Shown piece after piece: positions 28,653 through 38,042 of a stretch of 64,000 bases of DNA (its first letter is position 1; each line of letters starts with the position of its first letter). A program made the position numbers and the translations under genes. The notes beneath the pieces are model-generated. The model was not told the DNA's origin and did not search any database. It saw only the letters and a program-made list of their open reading frames with translations. Origin of the DNA: a virus; IMG/VR virus record IMGVR_UViG_3300021404_000006, positions 1 to 64,000 of that record. One strand, 5' to 3'.

Positions 28653-29191
28653 CTAGCCGACCGGGCTGGGATATCTACTACCTCGGGATCACCGACTCGG
28701 TATCCGTCAGAGCTGACTGCACGCGGCGCAAGGTAGGCGCGATCGTAGTCAGGGACAACGCCATCATTTCCACCGGCTATAACGGCTCTCCGCCCGGGGA
28801 ACCCGGCTGCCTGTCTGACGGTGCTTGTCCCCGTGGCCGCCATTACAAGACGATGGGCTACGGTTCCATGGACTACAGCTACCACTGCGGCGGGTGCGGT
28901 CCCAAGGTTGCGTGGCCCTGCGCGATGGCTGTAGCGCCTGGTAGCTCGTACGATACGGGACCTGGAGCCTGCATAGCCCTGCACGCCGAGCAGAATGCCC
29001 TTATACGGGCCGGAGACCGCGCGCAGGGTGCAATCCTCTACTGCACTGAAAAGCCCTGTGACGGCTGTATGAGGCTCATCCAGGGGGCAGGAATCCAGAC
29101 GGCTGTCTGGTACGGCGGCCAGTGGAGCAGGGAGACGAAGAAGTCATGGCTGCGGAGAATCGCGGGCCATATCCTGAAAGCATGGCGGTAG
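28649..29191 (+). CDS. deoxycytidylate (dCMP) deaminase
   Basis: 180 residues. The zinc site is HAE at 112-114 and PCDGC at 136-140. TRRKVGAIVVRDNAIISTGYNGSPPGEPGC is the typical start of dCMP deaminases. A Cys/His-rich insertion (about 54-105, with HYKTMG, YHCGGCG and WPC) may bind a second zinc. It produces dUMP, the substrate of the ThyX encoded at 57753. Confidence 0.92.
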   Translation: MTSRPGWDIYYLGITDSVSVRADCTRRKVGAIVVRDNAIISTGYNGSPPGEPGCLSDGACPRGRHYKTMGYGSMDYSYHCGGCGPKVAWPCAMAVAPGSSYDTGPGACIALHAEQNALIRAGDRAQGAILYCTEKPCDGCMRLIQGAGIQTAVWYGGQWSRETKKSWLRRIAGHILKAWR

Positions 29192-29421
29192 AAGCAGGGC
29201 CAGGACCAGAGCGAGAGTCCGTAAAGCTCCATCAGTGGGAAGCTGACGCCTTCATGATGATCGTGGACTACAACACGTTCGAGGCCCAGCGTTTCCATCT
29301 GTCGTATGCGCTGCGCCAGATAAATACGCCGCAGGGAGATTTCGTAGTCAACGGCTACCACAAGAGCTGCCGGAAGATCTGGCGAAGTGTCCCGCCGCCC
29401 GCCGCTGAAGACCCACGGTAA
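29146..29421 (+). CDS. hypothetical protein after dCMP deaminase
   Basis: Up to 91 residues; the start is uncertain between ATG 29146 (SD gggag, 46-nt overlap) and ATG 29182 (10-nt overlap). The conserved-looking core is HQWEADAFMMIVDYNTFEAQ then RFHLSYALRQINTPQGDFV. Not recognised. Confidence 0.6.
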   Translation: MAAENRGPYPESMAVEAGPGPERESVKLHQWEADAFMMIVDYNTFEAQRFHLSYALRQINTPQGDFVVNGYHKSCRKIWRSVPPPAAEDPR

Positions 29422-29423
29422 GC

Positions 29424-29443
29424 AAACCGGAGTATCGGTTTTC
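29424..29443 (+). terminator. short hairpin terminator between convergent genes
   Basis: AAACCG pairs with CGGTTT around gagtat, with a T-rich 3' side. It lies between the gene ending at 29421 and the convergent HNH gene. Confidence 0.5.
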
Positions 29444-29500
29444 AGCGATAAACGCCCTGTATCAGTCATCTGCGATAAAAAGTCCCGGTCCCCCGCAGCG

Positions 29501-29929
29501 TTAGGTGGGAGAGACCTGCGGGCGTTGCTGCTGCGGGGGCCGGGGATGCGGTTGTACCTGGTCCAACGCTGCCCTGTCCGGCTTTATTCCCCGCCTCCAG
29601 GCCCAGTGTCCCTGCTGCGCGGTCTCCAGGCGATGATGCATCAGGCAGAGCAGCCGGCACTTGGCGATCTCAGCCTCCAGCTTCTCCCAGTTGGCCGGGT
29701 CATTGGGGCTGTACCTCATCAGGTCGCTGATGTTGTGCTCTTTGTCTTCCTGGGAAATATGAGCGAATTCAAGCTGTGACGGCACTTCGATGACATTAAT
29801 GCATCCGGGCCACTGGCAGCCTGTTTCAAGCTTCCTGCGGTCTATCTCCTGCTGCCACATGCGGTTCCTGGCGCGGCGGATCTCGTTCTTCGCCTCTTTC
29901 TGCTCAGGAGTCAGCGTCACGCTGATCAT
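29501..29929 (-). CDS. HNH endonuclease-like protein
   Basis: 142 residues. GCQWPGC then LEFAHISQ, the W-x-x-L-E-x-E-I-A-K-C spacing and RLLCLMHHRLET make the zinc-bound beta-beta-alpha HNH pattern. An Arg-rich N-terminal helix and a Pro/Gln-rich tail flank it. Transcribed against the surrounding operons, as expected of a freestanding homing-type nuclease. No shared duplication was seen at its borders. Confidence 0.8.
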   Translation of the reverse strand: MISVTLTPEQKEAKNEIRRARNRMWQQEIDRRKLETGCQWPGCINVIEVPSQLEFAHISQEDKEHNISDLMRYSPNDPANWEKLEAEIAKCRLLCLMHHRLETAQQGHWAWRRGIKPDRAALDQVQPHPRPPQQQRPQVSPT

Positions 29930-29989
29930 AGTACTTTAACGCTGGCGGTTATACTCGATTATCTGTAATCTAAAGGTGGAGGTCCCCTG

Positions 29990-30316
29990 GTGTTCGAAGT
30001 ACCGTTGCTTGGCCAGCAGTACGAAGATCTGCACTGCCCGAACTGCGGGCTGGCAGAGCGAGTTTCGCCACCCCTGACTGCCTCTCAGACCCGATTCCAC
30101 AACTGTCCCCGGCTTCACGATCTAAGTGCTCCGCTGGTTCCAGTAACTGAGGACTGCGCAGTAAAGGCTGTCGAACGCGAGGACTACCTGAACGGCGAGT
30201 CGCAGGCAATGGGCGACGACGGCAAGGCGTACATGGCAGTTCGCACGGATTACGCGGATGGCAGGGAAGGTCGCGCCGTTAACGCCGGCCTCGCACACGG
30301 GGAGTTCAGGGTCTAA
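29990..30316 (+). CDS. conserved actinophage head-region protein with zinc site
   Basis: 108 residues starting GTG with SD ggtggagg. LHCPNCGLAERV and RFHNCPRLH form a possible zinc ribbon, followed by APLVPVTEDCAVKAVEREDYL and a domain ending in HGEFRV. I recall the same protein type in the head modules of many actinophages, without a proven function. A TATACT box lies at about 29950. Confidence 0.75.
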   Translation: MFEVPLLGQQYEDLHCPNCGLAERVSPPLTASQTRFHNCPRLHDLSAPLVPVTEDCAVKAVEREDYLNGESQAMGDDGKAYMAVRTDYADGREGRAVNAGLAHGEFRV

Positions 30317-30435
30317 TGGGAAAGGCATCTCGCGCAAAACGCGAACGCAAGCAGCAGCCCGTCGTAATCCGCGCGGGACTAGCTTCAGCTACCAGCTCTA
30401 CCGGGCCGGAGCAGCAGACTAAGGAGAATGACTAA
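30316..30435 (+). CDS. 39-residue basic protein
   Basis: Starts inside the previous stop (TAATGG) and ends as TAATG with the next gene, so it is clearly coupled. MGKASRAKRERKQQP followed by an Ala/Ser/Thr-rich end. Small basic proteins of this kind are common at this point of actinophage head modules. Function unknown. Confidence 0.75.
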   Translation: MGKASRAKRERKQQPVVIRAGLASATSSTGPEQQTKEND

Positions 30436-30983
30436 TGGCTTGGGGCTCCGCACCAGCGAGTGCAATATTCCAGCAGGCAATGCTAAACCCGATCACTAAC
30501 GGTGGCGGCGGCGTAGGAGCAGTGACCAAGCCTACTACCTACACGAGCCTTACGGCCGATGCAGTTAAGGTAGCTGTCTTCAACAACACCACGACTCCTG
30601 ACAGGACCGCAGCAGTTGGTTCTACAGGCTTCAACACAGGCGTATGGATCACGGCTAACGAAGTCACAGGTACCAACTGGGCGTCCGGAGGAGTTTCTGT
30701 TGGCTCCACGAAGACCTGGACTGTAGACTCGGGTTCTTCGTCGCTGTGCTACCAGGTGACAGCTCCTACCGCTGGGCAGACGAGCACGGCTTCCGTAACC
30801 CTTTCCGGGTTCTACGGCGCGTTTGTCTACGATTCCACTATCTCGGGTGGCACGGTAGCCAGTCAGGGCATCTGCTACAACTACTTCGGCGGCACGCAGA
30901 CGGTTACCGCAGCGACGTTCACAATTCTGTGGGCTACTCCTGCTTCGGCCGCCATTACGGCCATCTTCAACATCTCGGTATAA
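30435..30983 (+). CDS. structural protein, probably head or fibre associated
   Basis: 182 residues, Ser/Thr/Gly-rich and beta-predicted (DAVKVAVFNNTTTPDRTAAV, TWTVDSGSSSLCYQV). The text resembles small phage proteins that sit at the capsid surface. SD aaggag upstream; coupled to the 39-residue gene. Confidence 0.65.
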   Translation: MAWGSAPASAIFQQAMLNPITNGGGGVGAVTKPTTYTSLTADAVKVAVFNNTTTPDRTAAVGSTGFNTGVWITANEVTGTNWASGGVSVGSTKTWTVDSGSSSLCYQVTAPTAGQTSTASVTLSGFYGAFVYDSTISGGTVASQGICYNYFGGTQTVTAATFTILWATPASAAITAIFNISV

Positions 30984-31000
30984 CAGGAAGGGGGTAGCTT

Positions 31001-31594
31001 ATGTCCGGTTACACCAACACGATGTTCGAGCAGCAGTATTCGCTCCAGGCAGCCGTCACAACGAACTCGTTCACGACGATCACCGTGATCAGCGCCAAGG
31101 CCGGGGCATCGCCCCCCCGGTGTATCATCCCAGCCGGGTTCTTCAGCGCACCGGGAAAGTCGCTTTACTATCGGGCTCGCGGTACGCTTCAGTCGGCGGC
31201 CGGCACGGCAACGTTCTCCTTCACCGGGGGCCTCGACTCAACGCAGGCTTCGCTTGGCAAGACACTGTTCGCGACGGCTAACCTAACCCCGGCTACCGGC
31301 ACGATTGTATTCGACATCGAAGGCGATATCACCGCCCAGGCGGTCGGCCAGGCGGCCAGCACACTCCAGTCCAACGGCTCAGTACGCACGGCGGGCACGA
31401 CGGCAAATGGATGGATCACGTCGGTGAACCCGACCGGCGGCGCTCTCGTGGGCGCGCAGATGCTGTTCTCCAACAGCATCACCACTCTGGACAACGAAGT
31501 TAACCAGTACTTTGAGCTGTTCTGCACGTGTTCCGCGTCCTCGGCTACTAACCAGATCATCCTTCAGCAGTTCAAGGTCTACGGCGAGAACTAA
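31001..31594 (+). CDS. beta-rich structural protein
   Basis: 197 residues with repeated beta-strand text (ATFSFTGGLDSTQ, GTIVFDIEGDITAQAV, NQIILQQFKVYGEN), the style of jelly-roll virion proteins. SD gaaggggg upstream. No enzyme motif. Confidence 0.65.
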   Translation: MSGYTNTMFEQQYSLQAAVTTNSFTTITVISAKAGASPPRCIIPAGFFSAPGKSLYYRARGTLQSAAGTATFSFTGGLDSTQASLGKTLFATANLTPATGTIVFDIEGDITAQAVGQAASTLQSNGSVRTAGTTANGWITSVNPTGGALVGAQMLFSNSITTLDNEVNQYFELFCTCSASSATNQIILQQFKVYGEN

Positions 31595-31606
31595 AAGGAG
31601 AAAGCA

Positions 31607-32077
31607 ATGACCACTGTAGGCGGCACAGATCGCGGATTCGACATGCCATACACCACAGTGACCGACCGAGACCCTAGCGTGGTCTTCAACTGGACGCTAA
31701 CTCAGCCGATGATAGCGGCCTCGATCGTTATAGATCTGACAGTGCCTGACGGCGCTAACTTTCATGATCCTTCCGTCACTTACAGCATGCTTGTGGAAGC
31801 ATCGACCGATGGCTTGACATGGGAGCCAATAATCATCGGCGGTCCTGAGCCGTGCGGCATGACCTTCAACGCCAAATACGCGCCGTACGGGATACAGCAC
31901 CTCATGCTCTGGAGCAAGGCAGGCGGCACCCAGGAATACCCCGTCGGAACCCAGCTCCGGACTACGATGTCTGCGGACGGCTTGTCGCATCACGAAACAC
32001 TGTCGTTCTACGGCGGATTCGTTTACCGAGACACGACTGACGAACTTCAAATCGCCTGGTCGGGTGGTACGCAGTAG
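31607..32077 (+). CDS. beta-rich structural protein
   Basis: 156 residues with FNWTLTQPMIAASIVIDLTV and WEPIIIGGPEPCG. It looks like a small beta-sandwich, possibly a discoidin-like or decoration domain. SD aaaggag upstream. Part of a run of surface-type genes before the giant repeat protein. Confidence 0.6.
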   Translation: MTTVGGTDRGFDMPYTTVTDRDPSVVFNWTLTQPMIAASIVIDLTVPDGANFHDPSVTYSMLVEASTDGLTWEPIIIGGPEPCGMTFNAKYAPYGIQHLMLWSKAGGTQEYPVGTQLRTTMSADGLSHHETLSFYGGFVYRDTTDELQIAWSGGTQ

Positions 32078-32139
32078 AAAGCTTAACTCATAGAATTAGC
32101 AGGAGGATTGCGCCTGGGCGGAATAGGAGGTGATGACCT

Positions 32140-35100
32140 GTGGCCGTCGCCTTTGATGTCGCAGGTGGCGGCAGCGGTACTTCCAGCAGCACTACCTACA
32201 ACTGGACGCACACCGTAGGCGGCGGTGTCACCAACGGTGCGATCCTTGTCGGGGTTGCCACAGACGCTAGCGCTGACGGCGCGCTCACCACCACCGTCAC
32301 TATCGGCGGAACAACCGCCACATCTCTCGGCAAGATCCACTGCGACAACACCACGCAGGGATACCTGCAAGTCTTCGGCCTGGCAACCGGGTCAACCACA
32401 GGCTCCGTAGCAATCGCAACCACCGTGTCCGGTGGTACGCCCACCGACATCAACGGCGGCTCGCTGTCGTTCTCCGGTGTCAACCAGACCACCCCGTTCA
32501 TCAACACCCTTACATCGCCAGCAGTAAACAACGGATGGGGTTCGGGCACTACCCCGTCAGGTACCACCCCCGGAGCCACGACCAGCGGCAACCTCGTCGC
32601 CGGCTTCTGTGCCAACGGTAGCGCTATTGCGAGCGCCACCTCGCCGTCCACATCTCAGTTCATCGACAACTTCAAGACCACCGGCGACTTCGCGGCTGGC
32701 TGCTCAGCAGGAGCAACCAGCGCGGCTACCGGCTCAGCCGTCACGATGGCTTGGACGGTTACCAGCGACTTTTGGGCTGTGCTCGTTACCGAAGTTCAGG
32801 CAGCAGCGCCCACCTCAGCACCGCAGATTCCCCCACAGCCAGGCAGCAAGCAGTGGCAGCGCAGGCACCATCGCCATCAGCAGATAATTTCTGCGCCGCA
32901 GCAGCTCATCACCCTTGACGCCTCAACCCCGGCAGCAGTCGATAACGTCAGCAGCGTCAGCACAACCGCCACCACCGCGTCATTCTCGCCCCCAGCTAAC
33001 TCGATGGTGGTTGTAGCGGTCGATGTCGGTCTCTTGTCATCGAACGCGACGATGACGATGACGCTGGCGGACTCGCTGTCGAACTCGTATACAGCAGGCC
33101 CGAACATCTGGGCGTTCTCAAATAACGGCGTCTGGTACTTCACCCACTACTACTCGTCTGCCCCCGGCTCGATCACCCTCACCGCGACGCGTAGTTTCGC
33201 CGGCCAGGGATTGTTCTCCGTGAAGACAATGGTGCTGAACGGGGCGAACAGCAATCAGAGCGGGGCGGCGGCCCCATCCGCCACTAGCGGTAACAACGCC
33301 ACGCTGGAAAGTTCCATCACCCCGACCCAGCTCAGTAGCTGGTGCTTCGCTACTACCTCCTCCAACGCGCTAGCGGGTACCGCAGCCGGGCTCACCGAAG
33401 ACCACAACTTCCACGACGGCACAAATGGCGCTCTTGCCACGCTGGGTCACGTCAACACGTCTAGCCTAAGCCCGGAGACGATTGGGTGGACCGCTACCGC
33501 ATCAGTGTTCTGGGCATGGGCAGGGCTTGAGATCCTGCCCGCATCCCCCGGCGGCGGCCTGACTGTCAGCGCTGGACTGGCTACAGCTACCGGAACTGCA
33601 CTTGACAGCAGCGGGGGCATGGCTGTCGGTATTACCTCTACGCTCGCTACAGGCACGGGTACTTCGCTCGCTCCTGCTGTCGGCCTTACTCCCGGCCTGG
33701 CTACAGGTGTAAGCGATACGGGCCAGTACGGCGGCGGCCCTAGCGGTATCGCTCTTGATGCTTCTACCCCCACAGCCGGATACAGCTCCTCCTTCGCACA
33801 CACGCCGTTGTGGACATCAGGCGAAGTATGGGGGGCCAACCCGCCTACCTTCACCCCGCCGGCAAAGTCCCTTGTCGTGGTGATGGCGAACATCGGATTC
33901 GGATCTGGTGCTGCCGGAACGTTTACGGTCACGGACGGGTCCAACACCTACACCAACTCCGCGACGATCAGCAATACCACCGCCACTACCGCCGTGCTAA
34001 TCGCCCAGTTCTACTACACCACGTCGCCGGGCGCTATCACGGTTACCATGTCCAACAGCAACACGACTATCAACAAGGACTACTTCCTGTTCGTCCAGGT
34101 ACTCACGGGGGCAGCAGCAAGCCAGACCGGCGCGGCTAGTTCAGCGATCTCGTCTGGTGCCACAACGTCCTTCGCGGTGAACAACTCGCTGACCCCGACC
34201 CAGACTGGCTCCTGGGTGTACGTTATCGGCAACAACGGCGGCTCAACTACGGGAGCAGCGGTCACCGGGACGACCACGGCGCTAACCGACAGCGGCGGCC
34301 ACCTGGCTTCCGGCGGGTACTTCAGCGACGCGTCGAACTCGGTGGATCAGTTCACCTGGGGCAAGTACAGCGCTAACCCCACAACGTCGCTGTCCGCACT
34401 GACCCTCGGCTGGACCTATTCCGGCGGCACCGCCGGGGCCAATACCTGGGCCGCGCTGGAGATCCTGCCTGATCTTACTGCCGGCGCTGGAACGTCCGTA
34501 GCCATAGGTATTACCCCTGCACTGGCCACAGGTACCGGCGGTGCCGGCAACATTACGGTTCTCTCCCCCGGCATCAGCGCAGGCCTGGCTACGGGTACAG
34601 GTACGGCCTTCGGTATCTCGATCGTAATTAATGCCGGGCTCGCTACAGGCACAGGTACTGCTTTTGCCCCGGGCATAGGAATTACGGCCGGCCTGGCTAC
34701 TGCTACGGGTACGGCGTTGGGGGCTAGTTACAGCATTACCCCGGCGCTTGCTACAGGTACGGGTGCCGCTCTCGCACCTGGTGTCGGCATTATTCCTGGC
34801 CTGGCCTCCGGTGTCGGTGCGGCTAACGCACCTAACATTGGCTTTACCCCGGGGCTCGCTACAGGTGCTGGCGCGGCACCGGGGATTTCGCAGGCTGTTA
34901 ACGCCGGGCTTGCTACAGGCACGGGTAATGCTTTTGCCCCTGCTGTCGGTCTCACTCCTGCCCTGGCTACTGCCACAGGTACGGCATCCGGTATTTCTAT
35001 CCGGATTAACGCTGGGCTAGCTACAGGCACAGGTGCCGCTCTTGCCCCTGCTGTCGGCCTTACCCCGGGCCTTGCTACAGGCACGGGCAATGCGGGCGGT

Positions 35101-36777
35101 ATCTCGATCCGGGTCAACGCCGGACTTGCCACTGGTACAGGCACAGCAGGCAACATTACTGTTCAGGCTCCAGGCATAAGCGCCGGGCTGGCTACTGCGA
35201 CAGGTACCGCAGGCGGGATCTCGATCGTAGTTAACGCAGGCCTTGCTACAGGCACTGGTACCGCAGGCAGCATCTCCATCCGGGTCAACGCCGGGCTCGC
35301 CACGGCCACGGGTACCGCACAGCCTGTCGCGGAGGCGACATTCTCCTTCTTCGCCGGACAGACCGGCCCGTCTTCTCCAAATGCATACACAGGTCCGTAC
35401 ATTGCCGCGCTCTCCTTCAAGGCAACTTCGTCGGGAACCTGGTTCTACAGTTACAGGTACTGGTGCCCTCCGGGCGGTGACACCGGCTCGCAGAAATTCG
35501 CACTGTGGATCGCAACGTCCAGCACAACCGGGAACCTTATTTCTGGTTCGGTAATCAACTCGGGCACGCTGACAACCGGGTGGAACGTCGTCACGCTGCC
35601 GACTCCCCTTCCGCTTACTTCCGGCGTTACTTACGTAGCGTGCACAGGCTGGACCGTTGTCAACGGATTCCCCTATACCGGGTTCCAGTTTGGCAGCGGC
35701 AACCCGTATTCCAGCGGCATCACCAGCGGGCCGATTTTCGCGTTCGCTGACGGAACCAGCGGCGGCTCTCCAGGTGAGCCAAACGGATTGCCGCAGTCTG
35801 TGTTCTCTACGACCTCCGCAGACCCGTCTACGAGCTTCCCGACGCAGGGATTTGATAGCAATTACCTCTGGATAGACGTAGCTGTATCAACCGGCGCACC
35901 CCCTGTTTCCCTCGCCGGGCTTGCTACAGGCACAGGTAGTGCTCTTCCTCCTGCGGTCGGTATCACAGCCGGGCTGGCTACGGCCACGGGGAGTGCTCTT
36001 GCTCCTGCTGTCGGTATTACCGCAGGACTCGCTACAGGCACCGGCACGGCATTCGCGCCGACTGTTCCTCGTACCCCAGGTCTTGCTACAGGCACAGGCA
36101 CGGCATCCGGTATCTCTGTTCGCGTAAACGCAGGCCTGGCTACGGGTACAGGATCTGCTCTTGCTCCTGTTGTTCTCCACCGGGCTAATGTCGATTTCAC
36201 TGGCAGCACGCTCGTGGACCCGAATACTCTGGGCGGCACGCTTTCCATAGCAGCTTTGGGCGGTACTCTTTCCGCCGCTAATACCCTGGGGGGCACGCTT
36301 TCTATAGCGCTTCTAGGCGGTACTCTTTCCGCTGCTAATACCTTGGGTGGCACTGCTTCTGTTACAACCAACACCCTTACAGGTACTCTTAGCGTAGCGG
36401 TAAATGCCCTTAGCGGAACGGATGTGACGGACAAGATGCAGGAAGTAGATATCATCCTCAACGAATTCAACGACGCCACTGTCACGTTCCAGATCCTGAA
36501 CAACGGCAGCCCGATGAACATCACGGGTATGACCGTCAACGCGCTGTTCAAGAAGACCCGGGGTGACCTGGACAGCGCAGGTACTACGAAGACCTACAGC
36601 TCGGCTGGCGGCTCTCCTGCCATTACCATAAACACGCCGACAACGGGATCGTGTACGCTGGCAGTTCCTGACGCTGATGTAGTTTACCCGAATATGACTT
36701 TCTACCGGATTGACGTGGTAAACGGCACTGTAACTACTACTGCCATCTTCGGTACCGTGACTATCATACAGCTGTAA
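32140..36777 (+). CDS. 1545-residue repeat protein, probable fibre or appendage
   Basis: Architecture by eye: three related Ser/Thr-rich beta domains (about 1-225, 255-460 and 545-780), each ending near a WAxLEILP-type strand; an array of 18-residue repeats built on GLATGTGTA plus a nine-residue spacer (about 780-1065); a domain resembling DUF4082 sugar-binding proteins (about 1066-1255); a second short repeat block; a TLGGTLSIA-type repeat; and a C-terminal BppU-like domain (about 1430-1545, MQEVDIILNEFNDATVTF then NITGMTVNALFKK). It probably forms a surface fibre. GTG start with SD taggagg. Confidence 0.75.
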   Translation: MAVAFDVAGGGSGTSSSTTYNWTHTVGGGVTNGAILVGVATDASADGALTTTVTIGGTTATSLGKIHCDNTTQGYLQVFGLATGSTTGSVAIATTVSGGTPTDINGGSLSFSGVNQTTPFINTLTSPAVNNGWGSGTTPSGTTPGATTSGNLVAGFCANGSAIASATSPSTSQFIDNFKTTGDFAAGCSAGATSAATGSAVTMAWTVTSDFWAVLVTEVQAAAPTSAPQIPPQPGSKQWQRRHHRHQQIISAPQQLITLDASTPAAVDNVSSVSTTATTASFSPPANSMVVVAVDVGLLSSNATMTMTLADSLSNSYTAGPNIWAFSNNGVWYFTHYYSSAPGSITLTATRSFAGQGLFSVKTMVLNGANSNQSGAAAPSATSGNNATLESSITPTQLSSWCFATTSSNALAGTAAGLTEDHNFHDGTNGALATLGHVNTSSLSPETIGWTATASVFWAWAGLEILPASPGGGLTVSAGLATATGTALDSSGGMAVGITSTLATGTGTSLAPAVGLTPGLATGVSDTGQYGGGPSGIALDASTPTAGYSSSFAHTPLWTSGEVWGANPPTFTPPAKSLVVVMANIGFGSGAAGTFTVTDGSNTYTNSATISNTTATTAVLIAQFYYTTSPGAITVTMSNSNTTINKDYFLFVQVLTGAAASQTGAASSAISSGATTSFAVNNSLTPTQTGSWVYVIGNNGGSTTGAAVTGTTTALTDSGGHLASGGYFSDASNSVDQFTWGKYSANPTTSLSALTLGWTYSGGTAGANTWAALEILPDLTAGAGTSVAIGITPALATGTGGAGNITVLSPGISAGLATGTGTAFGISIVINAGLATGTGTAFAPGIGITAGLATATGTALGASYSITPALATGTGAALAPGVGIIPGLASGVGAANAPNIGFTPGLATGAGAAPGISQAVNAGLATGTGNAFAPAVGLTPALATATGTASGISIRINAGLATGTGAALAPAVGLTPGLATGTGNAGGISIRVNAGLATGTGTAGNITVQAPGISAGLATATGTAGGISIVVNAGLATGTGTAGSISIRVNAGLATATGTAQPVAEATFSFFAGQTGPSSPNAYTGPYIAALSFKATSSGTWFYSYRYWCPPGGDTGSQKFALWIATSSTTGNLISGSVINSGTLTTGWNVVTLPTPLPLTSGVTYVACTGWTVVNGFPYTGFQFGSGNPYSSGITSGPIFAFADGTSGGSPGEPNGLPQSVFSTTSADPSTSFPTQGFDSNYLWIDVAVSTGAPPVSLAGLATGTGSALPPAVGITAGLATATGSALAPAVGITAGLATGTGTAFAPTVPRTPGLATGTGTASGISVRVNAGLATGTGSALAPVVLHRANVDFTGSTLVDPNTLGGTLSIAALGGTLSAANTLGGTLSIALLGGTLSAANTLGGTASVTTNTLTGTLSVAVNALSGTDVTDKMQEVDIILNEFNDATVTFQILNNGSPMNITGMTVNALFKKTRGDLDSAGTTKTYSSAGGSPAITINTPTTGSCTLAVPDADVVYPNMTFYRIDVVNGTVTTTAIFGTVTIIQL
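34500..35330 (+). repeat. 54-bp coding repeat array
   Basis: About 14 tandem units of 54 bp encode the 18-residue repeat around GLATGTGTA, with heavy synonymous variation (gctacaggcacagg, gctacgggtacagg and so on). Two shorter blocks of the same unit occur near 33560-33715 and 35915-36170. Confidence 0.85.
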
Positions 36778-36785
36778 GGGGAACT

Positions 36786-37775
36786 GTGACTAACGCGCCG
36801 ATTTATTACGACACTGCCGATCAGGTAGTGCCGATTACTGTTGCCTTCACCAAGGCTGACGGCACCCCTACTTCCCCTGCCTCGGTAGCTGTCGTAGTCA
36901 CTGATCCTCACGGTACTGCCACTACTTATACTTACGTTGGCGGGAACGTTGACCCGAACGCGGTTGTCAGTGACGGCAGCGGGACATTCCACGTCTGGCT
37001 TACCAACCCGGCCACTTCCGGCTTGTGGACTTACGTGTGGATGGGCTCTGGCGGCGCGGTAGCCCAGGGATTCCAGGTACTCACCGGCACCTTCCGCGTG
37101 CTCTCCTACAATGACACCGGCCTGGGAATGACCACCTGGTACTGCTCGAAGGAAGAGCTGAAGTCCAGGCTCCAGATCGCGGCGACCGACACTAAAGACG
37201 ACTACGAAATCCAGCTCGCCATTCAGGCCGTGACCGACTGGATTACCACGTACACCGGAAGGCATTTTTACCGTGTCTCCGAAGTCCGGACCTACGTGCC
37301 TACCAACGTGTGGAACCTGGAGGTCGATGACCTGGTTACCTGTACCAGCCTTGACCTTGACTACGACGGAGACGGCATTTACGAGGTCCACTGGACAGAG
37401 AACGTCAACTTCCAGATCTTGCGCTATCCCGCCAATCACAACCAGCACGACGCCGGCGTAGCCCGCCCGAACAACTACATCCAGGTAACCTCAGGAACTC
37501 CCGGCAATCCGGCTGGCGGCCAGTGGTTCCCGTGGCTCTGGCCTTTCACGCGCCAGGACAGGGTAAAGATCACCGGAATATGGGGCTGGCCTGATGTTCC
37601 CCCGAACGTTACGATGGCCGCGCTAATTCTCGCCTCTGACCTTTTCAAGGCTAAGGACGCTCCGTGGGGCGTAGCCGGAATCGGTGACATGGGAATGGTA
37701 AAAGTGCAGTCTAACCCGTGGGTGGTAGAGTTGCTAAGGCCGTACATAAACGTGTCTGCAAAAGTAGGAGTATAA
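36786..37775 (+). CDS. head-tail connector with fused N-terminal beta domain
   Basis: 329 residues. Residues 1-115 form an Ig/BppU-like domain (VPITVAFTKADGTPTSPASV, WTYVWMGSGGAVAQGFQV). From about 120 the text (CSKEELKSRLQIAATDTKDD then IQLAIQAVTDWITTYTGRHF) is a typical helical head-tail connector of the HK97 gp6 type, ending in the WGWPDVPPNVTMAALILASDLFK segment. The fusion would place an outward-facing domain at the neck. GTG start with SD aggggaa. Confidence 0.8.
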   Translation: MTNAPIYYDTADQVVPITVAFTKADGTPTSPASVAVVVTDPHGTATTYTYVGGNVDPNAVVSDGSGTFHVWLTNPATSGLWTYVWMGSGGAVAQGFQVLTGTFRVLSYNDTGLGMTTWYCSKEELKSRLQIAATDTKDDYEIQLAIQAVTDWITTYTGRHFYRVSEVRTYVPTNVWNLEVDDLVTCTSLDLDYDGDGIYEVHWTENVNFQILRYPANHNQHDAGVARPNNYIQVTSGTPGNPAGGQWFPWLWPFTRQDRVKITGIWGWPDVPPNVTMAALILASDLFKAKDAPWGVAGIGDMGMVKVQSNPWVVELLRPYINVSAKVGV

Positions 37776-37778
37776 ATC

Positions 37779-38042
37779 GTGAGTGACGAAGCCCGGATTA
37801 CCATGCGGTGTGATTCTTGCTTCCAGCTGGACACTGACCCGCGCCACCACGTTCTCCAGGAGGACGGATCGGTGCAGACCATGCACATGGACTGCTGCCG
37901 GGACAGCGGAAGTTGCGTTGATGACCACTGCCACAGGATTCTCACTGCCAGCGGCGAGAAGCGAGGCGACGAGCTGCTTCTGCACATTCTCCTGAACGGG
38001 AAGCCTCAGACAGAGCCGGTTACCTTGGAAGAGGAGGAGTAA
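37779..38042 (+). CDS. Cys/His-rich small protein
   Basis: 87 residues with CDSCFQLDTDPRHHV, MDCCRDSG and CVDDHCHRI, enough for one or two zinc sites, and an acidic tail. Similar small proteins accompany connectors in actinophages. GTG start; stop overlaps the next ATG (TAATG). Confidence 0.7.
   Translation: MSDEARITMRCDSCFQLDTDPRHHVLQEDGSVQTMHMDCCRDSGSCVDDHCHRILTASGEKRGDELLLHILLNGKPQTEPVTLEEEE

Noticed and set aside
34416-36551. Long minus-strand open frames opposite the repeat protein
   Set aside because: They are Ala/Val/Pro-rich shadows generated by the repetitive plus-strand codons.
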